A stretch of 64,000 nt of DNA from Pullulanibacillus pueri (lineage in GTDB: Bacteria; Bacillota; Bacilli; Bacillales; Sporolactobacillaceae). A program made the position numbers and the translations under genes. The notes beneath the pieces are model-generated. The model ran no database searches and had not been told where the DNA came from. It saw nothing but the letters and a program-made list of their open reading frames with translations. Below are positions 1-7,560 of the stretch, piece by piece (the stretch's first letter is position 1; each line of letters starts with the position of its first letter). The stretch spans positions 1 through 64,000 of the forward strand of contig NZ_BMFV01000024.1 of NCBI RefSeq assembly GCF_014639255.1. Reading direction: 5' to 3'.

Positions 1-177
1 AGATTTTTAAGTGGGGATAAAGAGTAGGAGCTTTACTCCTACCCCAACATTTGACTTAGAACCTTTAAAACCAACTTCAATAGAAGGCTCTGTTATTAAA
101 TGGATTAAATGCGAAGGCTTTTTTCTAAAAGGCTTGCTTTCCAAGGAATTTCCTCGTGTCTTCTCAAAGGTGTGCAG

Positions 178-870
178 CTATTTATCTAACATAATATCTT
201 TAATTTTATTTTGCCATTTGTTATCGTCTAGAATAATTTGAAAAGAGATGCGGCGATTTTTACTTCGATCGCTTTCAGTATTTCCTTTAACAGCAGGTTT
301 ATATTTGGAATAGCCCGTGACTGCAAGATATTTAGCATAGTCATCTTCACTGAGTTTTGGGTTGGCCGTTTGCAAATATTTTAAAACAGAAACAGCGCGT
401 TCAGATGAAAGGGTCCAGTTGTCATAAGGGACATCATCTGTGTGCCCTTCAATTTGAATGATATAAATGTACTGGCTCAAATCCTTATCATTAATGATCT
501 CCACAAGACCATCTGCGACATTTTTTAATACGGTCTTTCCTTTAGTACTGATCTCTGAGCTTGCAGAATCAAATAAAACACTCCCTTGAATCGAAATGGT
601 GTTATTCGGTCCTCGAATGATCTTATCCCTGCCCACTTGATCTTCCAGTTTCTTATTGATGACATCTGAAATATGCTTTTTAATATTGGTCGCTTTAGAT
701 AGCTCATGGCGCACTTGCGTTTGTTCATATGCATTATAAATACTTTGTACAAAAGCGATAATCGCAATAAAGAGAAAGACGAGAACGACCATTGACATCA
801 TGTCAGTGAAAGAGGGCCAGTAGTGCTCCTCGACTCTTTCTTCTAGAAATCTTCGTTGACGGCGTTTCAT
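178..870 (-). CDS. zorB: ZorB-like MotB/OmpA-domain stator protein
   Basis: A 230-aa protein with the layout of a MotB/ZorB stator subunit. A short basic N-terminus (KRRQRR) leads into one membrane helix at about residues 18-42, which starts WPSFTDMMSMVV. Asp23 sits where the proton-carrying Asp lies in MotB/ZorB. A linker follows, then an OmpA-type peptidoglycan-binding domain at about 95-215, with GHTDDVPYDNWTLSSERA as its signature. The start ATG overlaps the stop of the MotA/ExbB-like gene (ATGA), so the two are translationally coupled. This pairing with a long-tailed partner is what is seen in the ZorAB part of Zorya anti-phage systems. No flagellar genes are nearby. The effector genes zorC/D/E are not in the window, so an orphan MotAB-like pair cannot be excluded. 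Confidence 0.72.
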   Translation of the reverse strand: MKRRQRRFLEERVEEHYWPSFTDMMSMVVLVFLFIAIIAFVQSIYNAYEQTQVRHELSKATNIKKHISDVINKKLEDQVGRDKIIRGPNNTISIQGSVLFDSASSEISTKGKTVLKNVADGLVEIINDKDLSQYIYIIQIEGHTDDVPYDNWTLSSERAVSVLKYLQTANPKLSEDDYAKYLAVTGYSKYKPAVKGNTESDRSKNRRISFQIILDDNKWQNKIKDIMLDK

Positions 871-2405
871 GTATCAATCACCCGGCTTGGTAGCCCATGG
901 GATGGCCTTTGCTGCAGAGCCTGCTGTTCGAGGTGTTGAGAAATACGCGTCAGCAGTTGGTAAAATTCTTGCATGTAACGAACACTGTCACTTGAATTAC
1001 GATCTATTCCGTGACTCAGATTTTCAAAACTACAAGAAAGGGCCTCTAGATGACGAATGATGTCCCGCGTGTCTTGCCTATGATCGTTTTGAGTGAACAT
1101 CTGGGCTTGGCGATCATTTTGATATTTTATCTGTTCGAGAACTTCGCGCTTGATCTTTTCAAACATTTGGTATAAAGAACGTTCAAGTTGGTCGAGACCA
1201 CTTGAGAGGGTATCTGTTGATTCTGCATACCGATTATTCATCTCTTGATGTTGGTAAAGCCAATCTTCTTGCTGCCGTTGTAGGGTAGAGGAGGCATGGT
1301 CGTACTTATCTTGATAACTATCCATTTGTTGATCCAAGGCGCGTAAAAACTGTTGGCTGATTTCTTCAATCCTTTTATTACTTTGATCTAGATGTCCTTG
1401 TGTTTGCTTGGAAGCTTGCTCCATGCGTTTTTCGTGTGTCTCCATGCGTTTGAGTGTTTGTTCAATGGCTTCTTTTAAGCTGTGAATTTGCCCGGAAACC
1501 CCCTGATTAGTTTCTTCAAACAGTTTGGTTGCTCTCTCAAAAGTCGTTCCTGAGGCTTCCATGCTTTGAGTGGCTTCTAAAAAGAGGGTGGAGCGTTGCT
1601 TTTCGTTATTAATCAAGTTCTGCAGTTCTTGCATTGAGGCGTCTAACCGTTCGGTAAAATGGACCATATCACGATTAAAGTCACCAATTGTAGAATGGAA
1701 ACTTTCACCGATTTTATTGGCGAGGCGATCAAGAATTTTTTCAAAGGAGTCCTTTGGTTTATCAGACTGCAGTTGGGCTTCATACTTATGATCGAGGAGG
1801 GCTTCAGATTCTGTGAGTAGGTTTTGTGTTAAATAGGAAATAGAACGTCCTCCTGATAGAAAACCAGCTTGGATAAGGTTAAGAATAAAAGCAGAACCGA
1901 TGCCTGCAATGCTTGTAATAAATGCAAGACTCATGCCTTTAAAAGGGGAAGCGATGGCTGACACAATGCTATCGACGGATAAGTTCCCATTTCCGGTCTG
2001 GTCGCCTAAGGTAAGTAAAGTATCTTGCATGGAAAACATTGAGAAGGTTAATCCCAGAAAGGTACCGAGAACGCCTAAAATAATTGTGAAGGAAGGTAGG
2101 TGACTAACCATCTTGGTTATATTCCCGATCGGGGCCTTAATGACGCCAGCTAACCATACTTTCTCATTAAATAAATTTTTTTCGACTAATGCCTGTGAAT
2201 TTATTTCTATTCCTGTCAACCGATAGGTTTTGTATTCCTCAAAGGTCTCTCGTAACCAAGGAGTACGAAGGTTTAGTGACGTAGAATTTTGGCTTTTGAT
2301 ATCCTCAATCCAACGTCTGAGAAGTTGACTTGTCTGTATTTGAGTGATGATTCCAATAAGTAAGAGAAGACCGATGGCACCAACAATGATGGCTGTAAGA
2401 TTCAA
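867..2405 (-). CDS. zorA: ZorA-like MotA/TolQ/ExbB channel protein with long coiled-coil tail
   Basis: About 512 aa from a TTG start at 2405, which is preceded by GGAGGTGG at 5-nt spacing. The reading frame is open further upstream but without a better ribosome site. An N-terminal membrane helix (LTAIIVGAIGLLLLIGII) is followed by two more hydrophobic stretches: FTIILGVLGTFLGLTF, and the helix after SAIASPFKGMSLAF, which is typical of MotA/TolQ/ExbB. From about residue 215 to the end it is almost all charged heptad-like coiled coil rich in Glu, Gln, Lys and Arg. MotA has no such tail; ZorA does, and it forms a long cytoplasmic rod in characterised Zorya complexes. It precedes and overlaps zorB. 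The subtype cannot be set because the following genes lie beyond the left edge. Confidence 0.72.
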   Translation of the reverse strand: MNLTAIIVGAIGLLLLIGIITQIQTSQLLRRWIEDIKSQNSTSLNLRTPWLRETFEEYKTYRLTGIEINSQALVEKNLFNEKVWLAGVIKAPIGNITKMVSHLPSFTIILGVLGTFLGLTFSMFSMQDTLLTLGDQTGNGNLSVDSIVSAIASPFKGMSLAFITSIAGIGSAFILNLIQAGFLSGGRSISYLTQNLLTESEALLDHKYEAQLQSDKPKDSFEKILDRLANKIGESFHSTIGDFNRDMVHFTERLDASMQELQNLINNEKQRSTLFLEATQSMEASGTTFERATKLFEETNQGVSGQIHSLKEAIEQTLKRMETHEKRMEQASKQTQGHLDQSNKRIEEISQQFLRALDQQMDSYQDKYDHASSTLQRQQEDWLYQHQEMNNRYAESTDTLSSGLDQLERSLYQMFEKIKREVLEQIKYQNDRQAQMFTQNDHRQDTRDIIRHLEALSCSFENLSHGIDRNSSDSVRYMQEFYQLLTRISQHLEQQALQQRPSHGLPSRVIDT

Positions 2406-2642
2406 GTTGACCACCTCCATTATTTCATGCATATGTTTGAAGAGGGAGGACTTGAACACAAAATTAAATTTTTTATATTGAAAAGCGGAGTGACTCACAT
2501 TCATAAATGAGAATGCCATTGTGTTTCTAAAAGATAAAGACATGTTTTCGTGGCTTTAGACATAAATACTAGTAAGTACAAATTTAAAGGTTTAATAACT
2601 TTAGAACGTGGAATGATAATACTAGAGAAGATTTAGAAGAAT

Positions 2643-2674
2643 AGAAAAACCTTCACGTGGGGATGTGAAGGTTT
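2643..2674 (-). terminator. Rho-independent terminator of the NlpC/P60 gene
   Basis: Arms AAACCTTCAC (2647-2656) and GTGAAGGTTT (2665-2674) form a 10-bp stem. Read on the minus strand the stem is followed by TTTTTC. It lies 24 bases past the stop of the NlpC/P60 gene. Confidence 0.85.
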
Positions 2675-2697
2675 CAAAACTTAATTTTAATTCATTT

Positions 2698-3894
2698 TTA
2701 TTGAAGAATGCGTCGAACATAACCATGGAAATGGGCATTCCAATAGCTATTTCCCATAGACGCAATCGCAACGCCTGTACTGCTTTGTGATCCGATAAAC
2801 TGGCCACCACCGATATAAATAGCAACATGACCATTATGTTTATACGTATCAAAGAACACAAGGTCACCAGGTTTCATACTACTAGCAGAAACTTGACTTC
2901 CTACATATTGCAAACCGGAAGTGGAACGAGCCCCTAAATTGATGCCAATTTGTTGGAAGGCCCAGTTAACAAAACCAGAGCAATCAAATTTATGCCCAGC
3001 AGGATCCATAGCACCAAAGACATAGGTTGTATTGCCTATGAATCGTTTTCCACTATTAATAAGATCGGAAACAGAACCGCTCGTCATAGAGGAAGTGTAA
3101 GCAAATTGTTTAATATCGCTACTTGAAGAAGAGGTGTTCGAAGCGCTCAATGTTTTATTCTTCTGAGAAGAGGAAGATGTCGCAACCGCGGTTTTTGCAG
3201 TTGTTTCAGCTTGTTTTTGAGCTTCAGCTTTCTTTTCAGCTTCTTCTTTAGCAAGCTTGTCTAATTTAGAATTGATCGAGTCTTCTTTGCTATTAAGGCT
3301 TGCTAAAGCGGCTTCTTTTTGACTTTGAAGGTCTTCAATCGTTCCGACAAGTTTTTGTAGATCATTAAGATCTTCCTGTGATTTCTTAAGCTTGTCGTTC
3401 ACTTTAGCTTCTTCTTTTTTCAAAAGTTCTTGATCTTCTTTTTGTTTTTCAATCATTTCTTGATCGCCTTTATTAAGCTTATATAAAGCTGTGGCACGAT
3501 TGATGAAATCACCAAAATCCTTGGAACCAAAAAGAACTTCAAGATAGCTTAGTGAAGAATCACCTTGTTTATAGACTGAATTCAATCGTTTCTTAAGTAG
3601 GTTTTCACGATCAGCGATGCGGGCTTTTGTTTTACTAATATCTTTTCTTACTGCTTCAACCTCATCCTGCGTTTGACCAATCGCGATTTGCTTCTTAGAA
3701 ATTTGTCCAGTAAGCTTTTGGATCTTTTGATTGACTTGATCAAGATCCCCCTGGACCTTTTGCTTTTGTTCAGCAATAGATTGCTTCTGATTGTTAAGGT
3801 CGCTTTTTGATTCGGCAGATGCTGTAAGCGGTGTAATAACCATTAGGCAGCCTACACACAAACCTGCAACCTTTACATTTAATTTCTTCCCCAT
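2698..3894 (-). CDS. Secreted NlpC/P60 peptidoglycan endopeptidase, CwlO-like
   Basis: A 398-aa secreted wall hydrolase; NlpC/P60 enzymes of this type cut D-Glu-meso-Dap bonds of stem peptides. The start ATG follows GGGGGAGGAAC. A signal peptide covers about residues 1-27 (basic KK, hydrophobic core, TASAES cleavage region). Residues 30-235 are a PcsB/CwlO-type coiled coil. A Ser/Thr/Ala-rich linker leads to the C-terminal NlpC/P60 domain at about 270-398, with catalytic Cys in KFDCSGFVNWAF, His in HNGHVAIYIGGG and the third polar residue near NAHFHGYV. B. subtilis CwlO is somewhat longer. The gene stands alone with its own terminator and a candidate WalR-controlled promoter, which fits a growth-related autolysin. 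Confidence 0.92.
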   Translation of the reverse strand: MGKKLNVKVAGLCVGCLMVITPLTASAESKSDLNNQKQSIAEQKQKVQGDLDQVNQKIQKLTGQISKKQIAIGQTQDEVEAVRKDISKTKARIADRENLLKKRLNSVYKQGDSSLSYLEVLFGSKDFGDFINRATALYKLNKGDQEMIEKQKEDQELLKKEEAKVNDKLKKSQEDLNDLQKLVGTIEDLQSQKEAALASLNSKEDSINSKLDKLAKEEAEKKAEAQKQAETTAKTAVATSSSSQKNKTLSASNTSSSSSDIKQFAYTSSMTSGSVSDLINSGKRFIGNTTYVFGAMDPAGHKFDCSGFVNWAFQQIGINLGARSTSGLQYVGSQVSASSMKPGDLVFFDTYKHNGHVAIYIGGGQFIGSQSSTGVAIASMGNSYWNAHFHGYVRRILQ

Positions 3895-3958
3895 GTTCCT
3901 CCCCCTTTGAAATATGGGACTTTTATACCGGTCGATAACCAATATTATGTATAAGCCT

Positions 3959-4003
3959 ATTATAGCAGGGGAAATGGACGAGTGAGGTTACGTGTTGGTA
4001 ACG
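3959..4003 (-). promoter_or_regulatory. Extended -10 promoter with WalR-like box upstream of the NlpC/P60 gene
   Basis: On the minus strand TGCTATAAT has its -10 hexamer at 3964-3959, and no good -35 is present. Upstream lies CGTTAC-CAACA-CGTAAC (4003-3987), two direct hexamers five bases apart. This resembles the WalR/YycF consensus TGTWAH-N5-TGTWAH with C for T at the first base of each half. WalR controlling cwlO-type genes is established in B. subtilis; applying it here is inference. Confidence 0.5.
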
Positions 4004-4142
4004 TTATATTTCAAAATCGTGCTTTTTTGTAACATAATGAAATATTATCTAATACTTTGTTGAAAATTGGGGCTAGAATAGGGTGAGTGGTTGCAAAAAA
4101 TTATAATGTTGGTGAATTTTGCTTAAATTTTGGTAATAGGGG

Positions 4143-4171
4143 TTTACTTTTCCTTAAAAACCATTTATACT
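4143..4171 (+). promoter_or_regulatory. SigA-type promoter of a short transcript
   Basis: TTTACT (4143-4148), a 17-base spacer and TATACT (4166-4171). Transcription would start near 4178 and run to the terminator ending near 4352, giving an RNA of roughly 175 nt. Confidence 0.65.
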
Positions 4172-4213
4172 ACTCACAGATTGTAAAAACATTTTAAATG
4201 GAGGTTGAGTAAC

Positions 4214-4297
4214 ATGATGTTTGTATTGAATAATAAATCATCTCAAACAACAGCATATGTATATTTAAACGCTCGACTCCATGGATGGAATCTTTAA
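4214..4297 (+). CDS. Small 27-aa peptide, unrecognised
   Basis: An ATG with GGAGG nine bases upstream opens a 27-codon frame ending in TAA, between a good promoter and a strong terminator. The peptide is polar to mixed (begins MMFVLNNKSSQTTAYVY) with no membrane segment and one Trp near the end. I do not recognise it. The tight promoter-RBS-ORF-terminator arrangement suggests a genuine small transcript, but the RNA rather than the peptide could be the active part. Confidence 0.45.
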   Translation: MMFVLNNKSSQTTAYVYLNARLHGWNL

Positions 4298-4322
4298 TTG
4301 TAATATTAGAATAAGATAACCA

Positions 4323-4352
4323 ACCACGGGTCAAGTGACTCGTGGTTTTTTG
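4323..4352 (+). terminator. Terminator of the short transcript
   Basis: AACCACG (4323-4329) pairs with CGTGGTT (4342-4348), with inner GTCA/TGAC pairs, followed by a run of T. Confidence 0.85.
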
Positions 4353-4373
4353 TGCCCTTAACGATTGGTAGAA

Positions 4374-4408
4374 AAGACCATGGGATAAAATTCCTATGGT
4401 CTTTTTAT
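4374..4408. terminator. Second hairpin with T-run
   Basis: AAGACCATgGGA pairs with TCCtATGGTCTT across a short loop and is followed by TTTAT. It may be a back-up terminator for the short transcript, or act upstream of the following mini-gene. Confidence 0.6.
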
Positions 4409-4441
4409 ATATAATTTTAAGAAAAGGAGGAATTATGCATC

Positions 4442-4498
4442 ATGTTTAACACCATTACAAAAAGAGCTTGGTTTGAGGAGGAGACAGATTTTAAATGA
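4442..4498 (+). CDS. Micro-ORF (18 aa) ahead of the YrzI-like gene
   Basis: ATG at 4442 lies 11 bases after AAAGGAGG. The 18-codon frame contains a second Shine-Dalgarno (GAGGAGGAG) and ends in a TGA overlapping the ATG of another short frame (4495-4578). It could be a leader peptide coupled to the next gene, or chance; there is no homology I can name. Confidence 0.25.
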   Translation: MFNTITKRAWFEEETDFK

Positions 4499-4531
4499 AA
4501 CGAAAATGTACAAGAGAGGGGGGATCTGGTA

Positions 4532-4672
4532 ATGAAGATGAATGTTTTATCATTAACCCTTACGTTCTCTATTCGTAAACAAAAAAAATCAGCGCATCAC
4601 TACATGCATGAAGCGCATATGAAACATGTTCGTAATGAAATTTTAGATAAGCTGGCACAAAACCTTAGATAG
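4532..4672 (+). CDS. YrzI-family small protein
   Basis: A 46-aa protein starting MKMNVLSLTFSIRKQKKS. The pattern of a hydrophobic N-terminus with alternating T/S-I, followed by basic residues and a helical Glu/Lys/His-rich C-terminus, matches the short YrzI family of Bacillus, which is thought to be sporulation-linked. AGAGGGGGG lies 7 bases before the ATG and a strong terminator follows the stop. The family assignment rests on N-terminal resemblance only. Confidence 0.55.
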   Translation: MKMNVLSLTLTFSIRKQKKSAHHYMHEAHMKHVRNEILDKLAQNLR

Positions 4673-4680
4673 GTTTTTGG

Positions 4681-4718
4681 AAACAAAGGAAAAGTCAAAG
4701 GGCTTTTCCTTTGTTTGT
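4681..4718 (+). terminator. Terminator of the YrzI-like gene
   Basis: A 14-bp perfect stem, AAACAAAGGAAAAG (4681-4694) with CTTTTCCTTTGTTT (4703-4716). Confidence 0.85.
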
Positions 4719-4857
4719 TGTAAAAGTGAAAGTTATTTAGTGAATGATGAGAGTACGTCTCGGGACGGAGAGAAAACAATGCCAAAGGAGGGCGTTCTGC
4801 ATAGGAAATATATCCTATAATAAATGGAAATAAAAGAAGGCGATAGGAGATCAAATA

Positions 4858-6141
4858 ATGGCCAATACTTTTTCAGTATTTAAAAAAATGAATTTCACAA
4901 GAATGTTCTTAGCTGCTTTTACCTCTAGAATGGGTTCAGTCATTGGAATGACCGCTTTTAGTTTTTATTTGCTTGATCGTTTTAGTGAGCAACCGTTCTA
5001 TGTCTCTTTAACTGAAATGATGTATTCTCTTCCAACATTAGTGGTTTTCTTTATTGTTGGTGTTCTTGCTGATCGGATGGACAGACAAAAGATTGCGGCC
5101 AATTGTGAGTGGATAAACGCTGGACTGTCACTTATCATCATCGTTACCATCATGGTTGGGTGGATGCCATTAATTTTCTTTTTACTTTTTTTAAGAAGTG
5201 CTGTTTCAAAGTTTTTCTTTCCAGCAGAACAAGCACTGGTACAAGGAATATTAAGTGAAAAAGAATATACGACGGCTGCTGGTCTCAACCAAATGATGTC
5301 AAGTCTTTTTATGCTCTTTGGTAGTGGCCTTGGCATTGTCGCCTATTGGATGGTTGGTGTTGAAGGCGCACTTTTAATAGATGGGATATCTTACATTGTT
5401 TCGGGCCTGCTCATTCTGTTTTGTAAGATAGAGCGTGATGTCCGTCTCCCGAATGGTATGAATAAATGGACGGATCTCAAGCCAAAGATGATGATAAGTG
5501 ATTTTGTTTCGGGATTACTCTATTCAATAAGACATCGATTATTGTTCGCTTTAATCATCGGTTTTTTCGTCTTGGGAATCGTCAATGGTGCTATCAGTGT
5601 CTCCACAATGTTTATCTTGAAATATAAACTGGCCCCCGTGACCTATGAACATTGGTCGATTTGGGAAGGGATTGTCTTTGGGTTAGGCATGATCATTGGG
5701 AGTATTTTTGCATCTGCCATTGCTGAAAAGTTTAAGATTTATCATTTGTTAGCCGCAGGTTTGCTCATTAGTGGGATTTTTATAGGAGCGATTGCTTTTG
5801 CTGATACGCTCTTGGTCTATCTTGTGTTTGTGTTTTTAGCCGCACTCTTCTTGCCGCTTGCAAACATCGCGATTGGCGGTTGGATGCCAAAAATTGTAGA
5901 CCCTAAAATGATGGGGAGGGTTGAAGGGATTATTAATCCTTTAATGATGGTTTCGCAAACCTTAACATTAGCAGGAATTTCCGTTTTTTATCCATCAGTA
6001 CTTTCAATAGAAGGACTCTTTTTCGTTGTGGGGGCTATTATTGTCCTTATCGCCTTATATTACACGTTGGTTTTACCCCGACTTGCAGATCGCTTTGACC
6101 ATATCCAAAAGAATGAAGCGACTCAAATAGGAAAAGTATAG
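4858..6141 (+). CDS. MFS transporter, drug-exporter type
   Basis: A 427-aa polytopic membrane protein with about 12 predicted helices. The helix 2-3 loop carries the MFS motif GVLADRMDRQK (about 62-72), and the helix 4-5 region and C-terminal half show normal MFS spacing. It resembles the MFS_3/MDR-like exporters of Bacillus, whose substrates are mostly unknown. AGGAG lies 8 bases before the ATG. It is a single gene between terminators, so context does not suggest a substrate. Confidence 0.88.
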   Translation: MANTFSVFKKMNFTRMFLAAFTSRMGSVIGMTAFSFYLLDRFSEQPFYVSLTEMMYSLPTLVVFFIVGVLADRMDRQKIAANCEWINAGLSLIIIVTIMVGWMPLIFFLLFLRSAVSKFFFPAEQALVQGILSEKEYTTAAGLNQMMSSLFMLFGSGLGIVAYWMVGVEGALLIDGISYIVSGLLILFCKIERDVRLPNGMNKWTDLKPKMMISDFVSGLLYSIRHRLLFALIIGFFVLGIVNGAISVSTMFILKYKLAPVTYEHWSIWEGIVFGLGMIIGSIFASAIAEKFKIYHLLAAGLLISGIFIGAIAFADTLLVYLVFVFLAALFLPLANIAIGGWMPKIVDPKMMGRVEGIINPLMMVSQTLTLAGISVFYPSVLSIEGLFFVVGAIIVLIALYYTLVLPRLADRFDHIQKNEATQIGKV

Positions 6142-6170
6142 CCTAGGAACGAGGAACATTGTTTAAAAAA

Positions 6171-6206
6171 ATAAGAGAAGCCCAATTTCTGAGCTTCTCT
6201 TATTTG
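6171..6206. terminator. Bidirectional terminator
   Basis: ATAAGAGAAGC (6171-6181) pairs with GCTTCTCTTAT (6193-6203). T-runs flank it in both directions. It lies between the convergent MFS and nuclease genes. Confidence 0.85.
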
Positions 6207-6238
6207 TCGTTAGTAGTGCTTGGTGAATATAGAATGGG

Positions 6239-7306
6239 TTATCTTTTTGATTTACGATAGCCGGCCTTTTCAGCATCGGCCTCTGAGCAAAACCACACAA
6301 TATTATCTTGTGTGCTATCATAAAAAGCCCCACCAGGAACATGGTATATTTTACTGTTCTTATTCCCTTTAATTTTTCCCTTGCAACTCACATTGGTTTG
6401 TCTGTCGTCAGACGTGTTATTTTTAGCGGGCGTCGTAGTTTTTGAAGTTCCGGTTTCGTTCGTTGCTGAAGCGTCTTTCTTTTGACTTAGAGTATTTGAA
6501 GACTTTGTTGTAGAAGTATCACAAGTACGAGTAGAATAATGATGCTTTGACGCATAATCACATGAAAGTGAATGACTATAACCACTTGACGTGACATAAC
6601 CGCTTAAGCTCCAAATACCGAGTTGATGCTCCTTAGCATAGGTTTGGTCTTTTTTAAGAAGAGAAAGATGATCGGTATTGGGCGGATAGATATATGCGAC
6701 ACGAGCCAATCCTTTTCTCACGACATCTTCATTATACATATCTTTAGGCGTGATATAGACATAGGCGAGGAGACGATTATACTTATCTCTTTCGGAGCCC
6801 TTTTTTCCTATTTCAAGATAGATCTTTTTACCCACGGGAAGCTTCTTTTTAGCGTAATTGGCGGCGTCATATCCATAGGGTTCCACCGGTGCCTGAGGAT
6901 CAACATCTTCAGGTGTATCGATTAAAAGCATACGGATGGTTTCATCTTTCCCATTGAGCGTGACATGAATAGTGTCTCCATCCACATTTTTGGAAACGAT
7001 CGCTGATACGAGATCGGAAGGTGGAGAAGATGTTGCCGTTTGAATTGTTTTGTCATCTGAAGAGGGGGTATTTTTTTGTGATAACGTGTTTGTTGTGGCT
7101 GCGCTACAGCCAACTAAAAACAAGAGTAACACTAAAAAGCTAAAATAACGGTAGAAGGATTGTCGCTTCTTCCTTATAACGTCAGAAAATACAAATTTAT
7201 GGAAGACCTTATAAGGAAGACTTAGGCTTGGCAATAAGCCAGGTTTTCTAAAAGTTAAACCACCAAGCAATGAAAGTAAAAATAAAATGATTAAAAAACA
7301 GATCAC
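6239..7306 (-). CDS. Membrane-anchored thermonuclease (SNase family) with C-terminal sunset-like domain
   Basis: A 355-aa protein from a GTG start with AAGGAC upstream. There are two hydrophobic segments: residues 1-20, then about 55-68 ending in the lipobox-like LFLVGC. SNase occupies roughly 100-230, with VDGDTIHV, catalytic Arg and Glu in TIRMLLIDTPED and EPYGYDAANYAKKKL, and the second Arg in ERDKYNRLLAYV. A Ser/Thr-rich linker follows. The C-terminal 50 residues (CKGKIKGNKNSKIYHVPGG, WFCSEADAEKAGYRKSKR) match the small Cys-containing module often fused to nucleases. It is probably a secreted or lipid-anchored nuclease degrading external DNA or RNA. The true start may lie downstream, just before the second hydrophobic segment. 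Confidence 0.88.
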   Translation of the reverse strand: MICFLIILFLLSLLGGLTFRKPGLLPSLSLPYKVFHKFVFSDVIRKKRQSFYRYFSFLVLLLFLVGCSAATTNTLSQKNTPSSDDKTIQTATSSPPSDLVSAIVSKNVDGDTIHVTLNGKDETIRMLLIDTPEDVDPQAPVEPYGYDAANYAKKKLPVGKKIYLEIGKKGSERDKYNRLLAYVYITPKDMYNEDVVRKGLARVAYIYPPNTDHLSLLKKDQTYAKEHQLGIWSLSGYVTSSGYSHSLSCDYASKHHYSTRTCDTSTTKSSNTLSQKKDASATNETGTSKTTTPAKNNTSDDRQTNVSCKGKIKGNKNSKIYHVPGGAFYDSTQDNIVWFCSEADAEKAGYRKSKR

Positions 7307-7560
7307 CTTGTTCAGTCCTTTTCTTGATGTAATAAAGGTTGGTTAAAAAAGAATAACCGCTGCAGGCCACATTGTAGCATAAATTAAAATGTAGCTCTTT
7401 CTCCGATTAAAATCATAACATAGAATGTGAAGTTAAAACTAAAAAACATAGAAAATGGTGGACTCCCTCCAAATACTGACATTCCTGGACAGACACCGAC
7501 CAAGCCCTTATAACATAGACTGTTAGAAGGGGTTAGGGTGAAATCCGTGGAGGTGGTACG

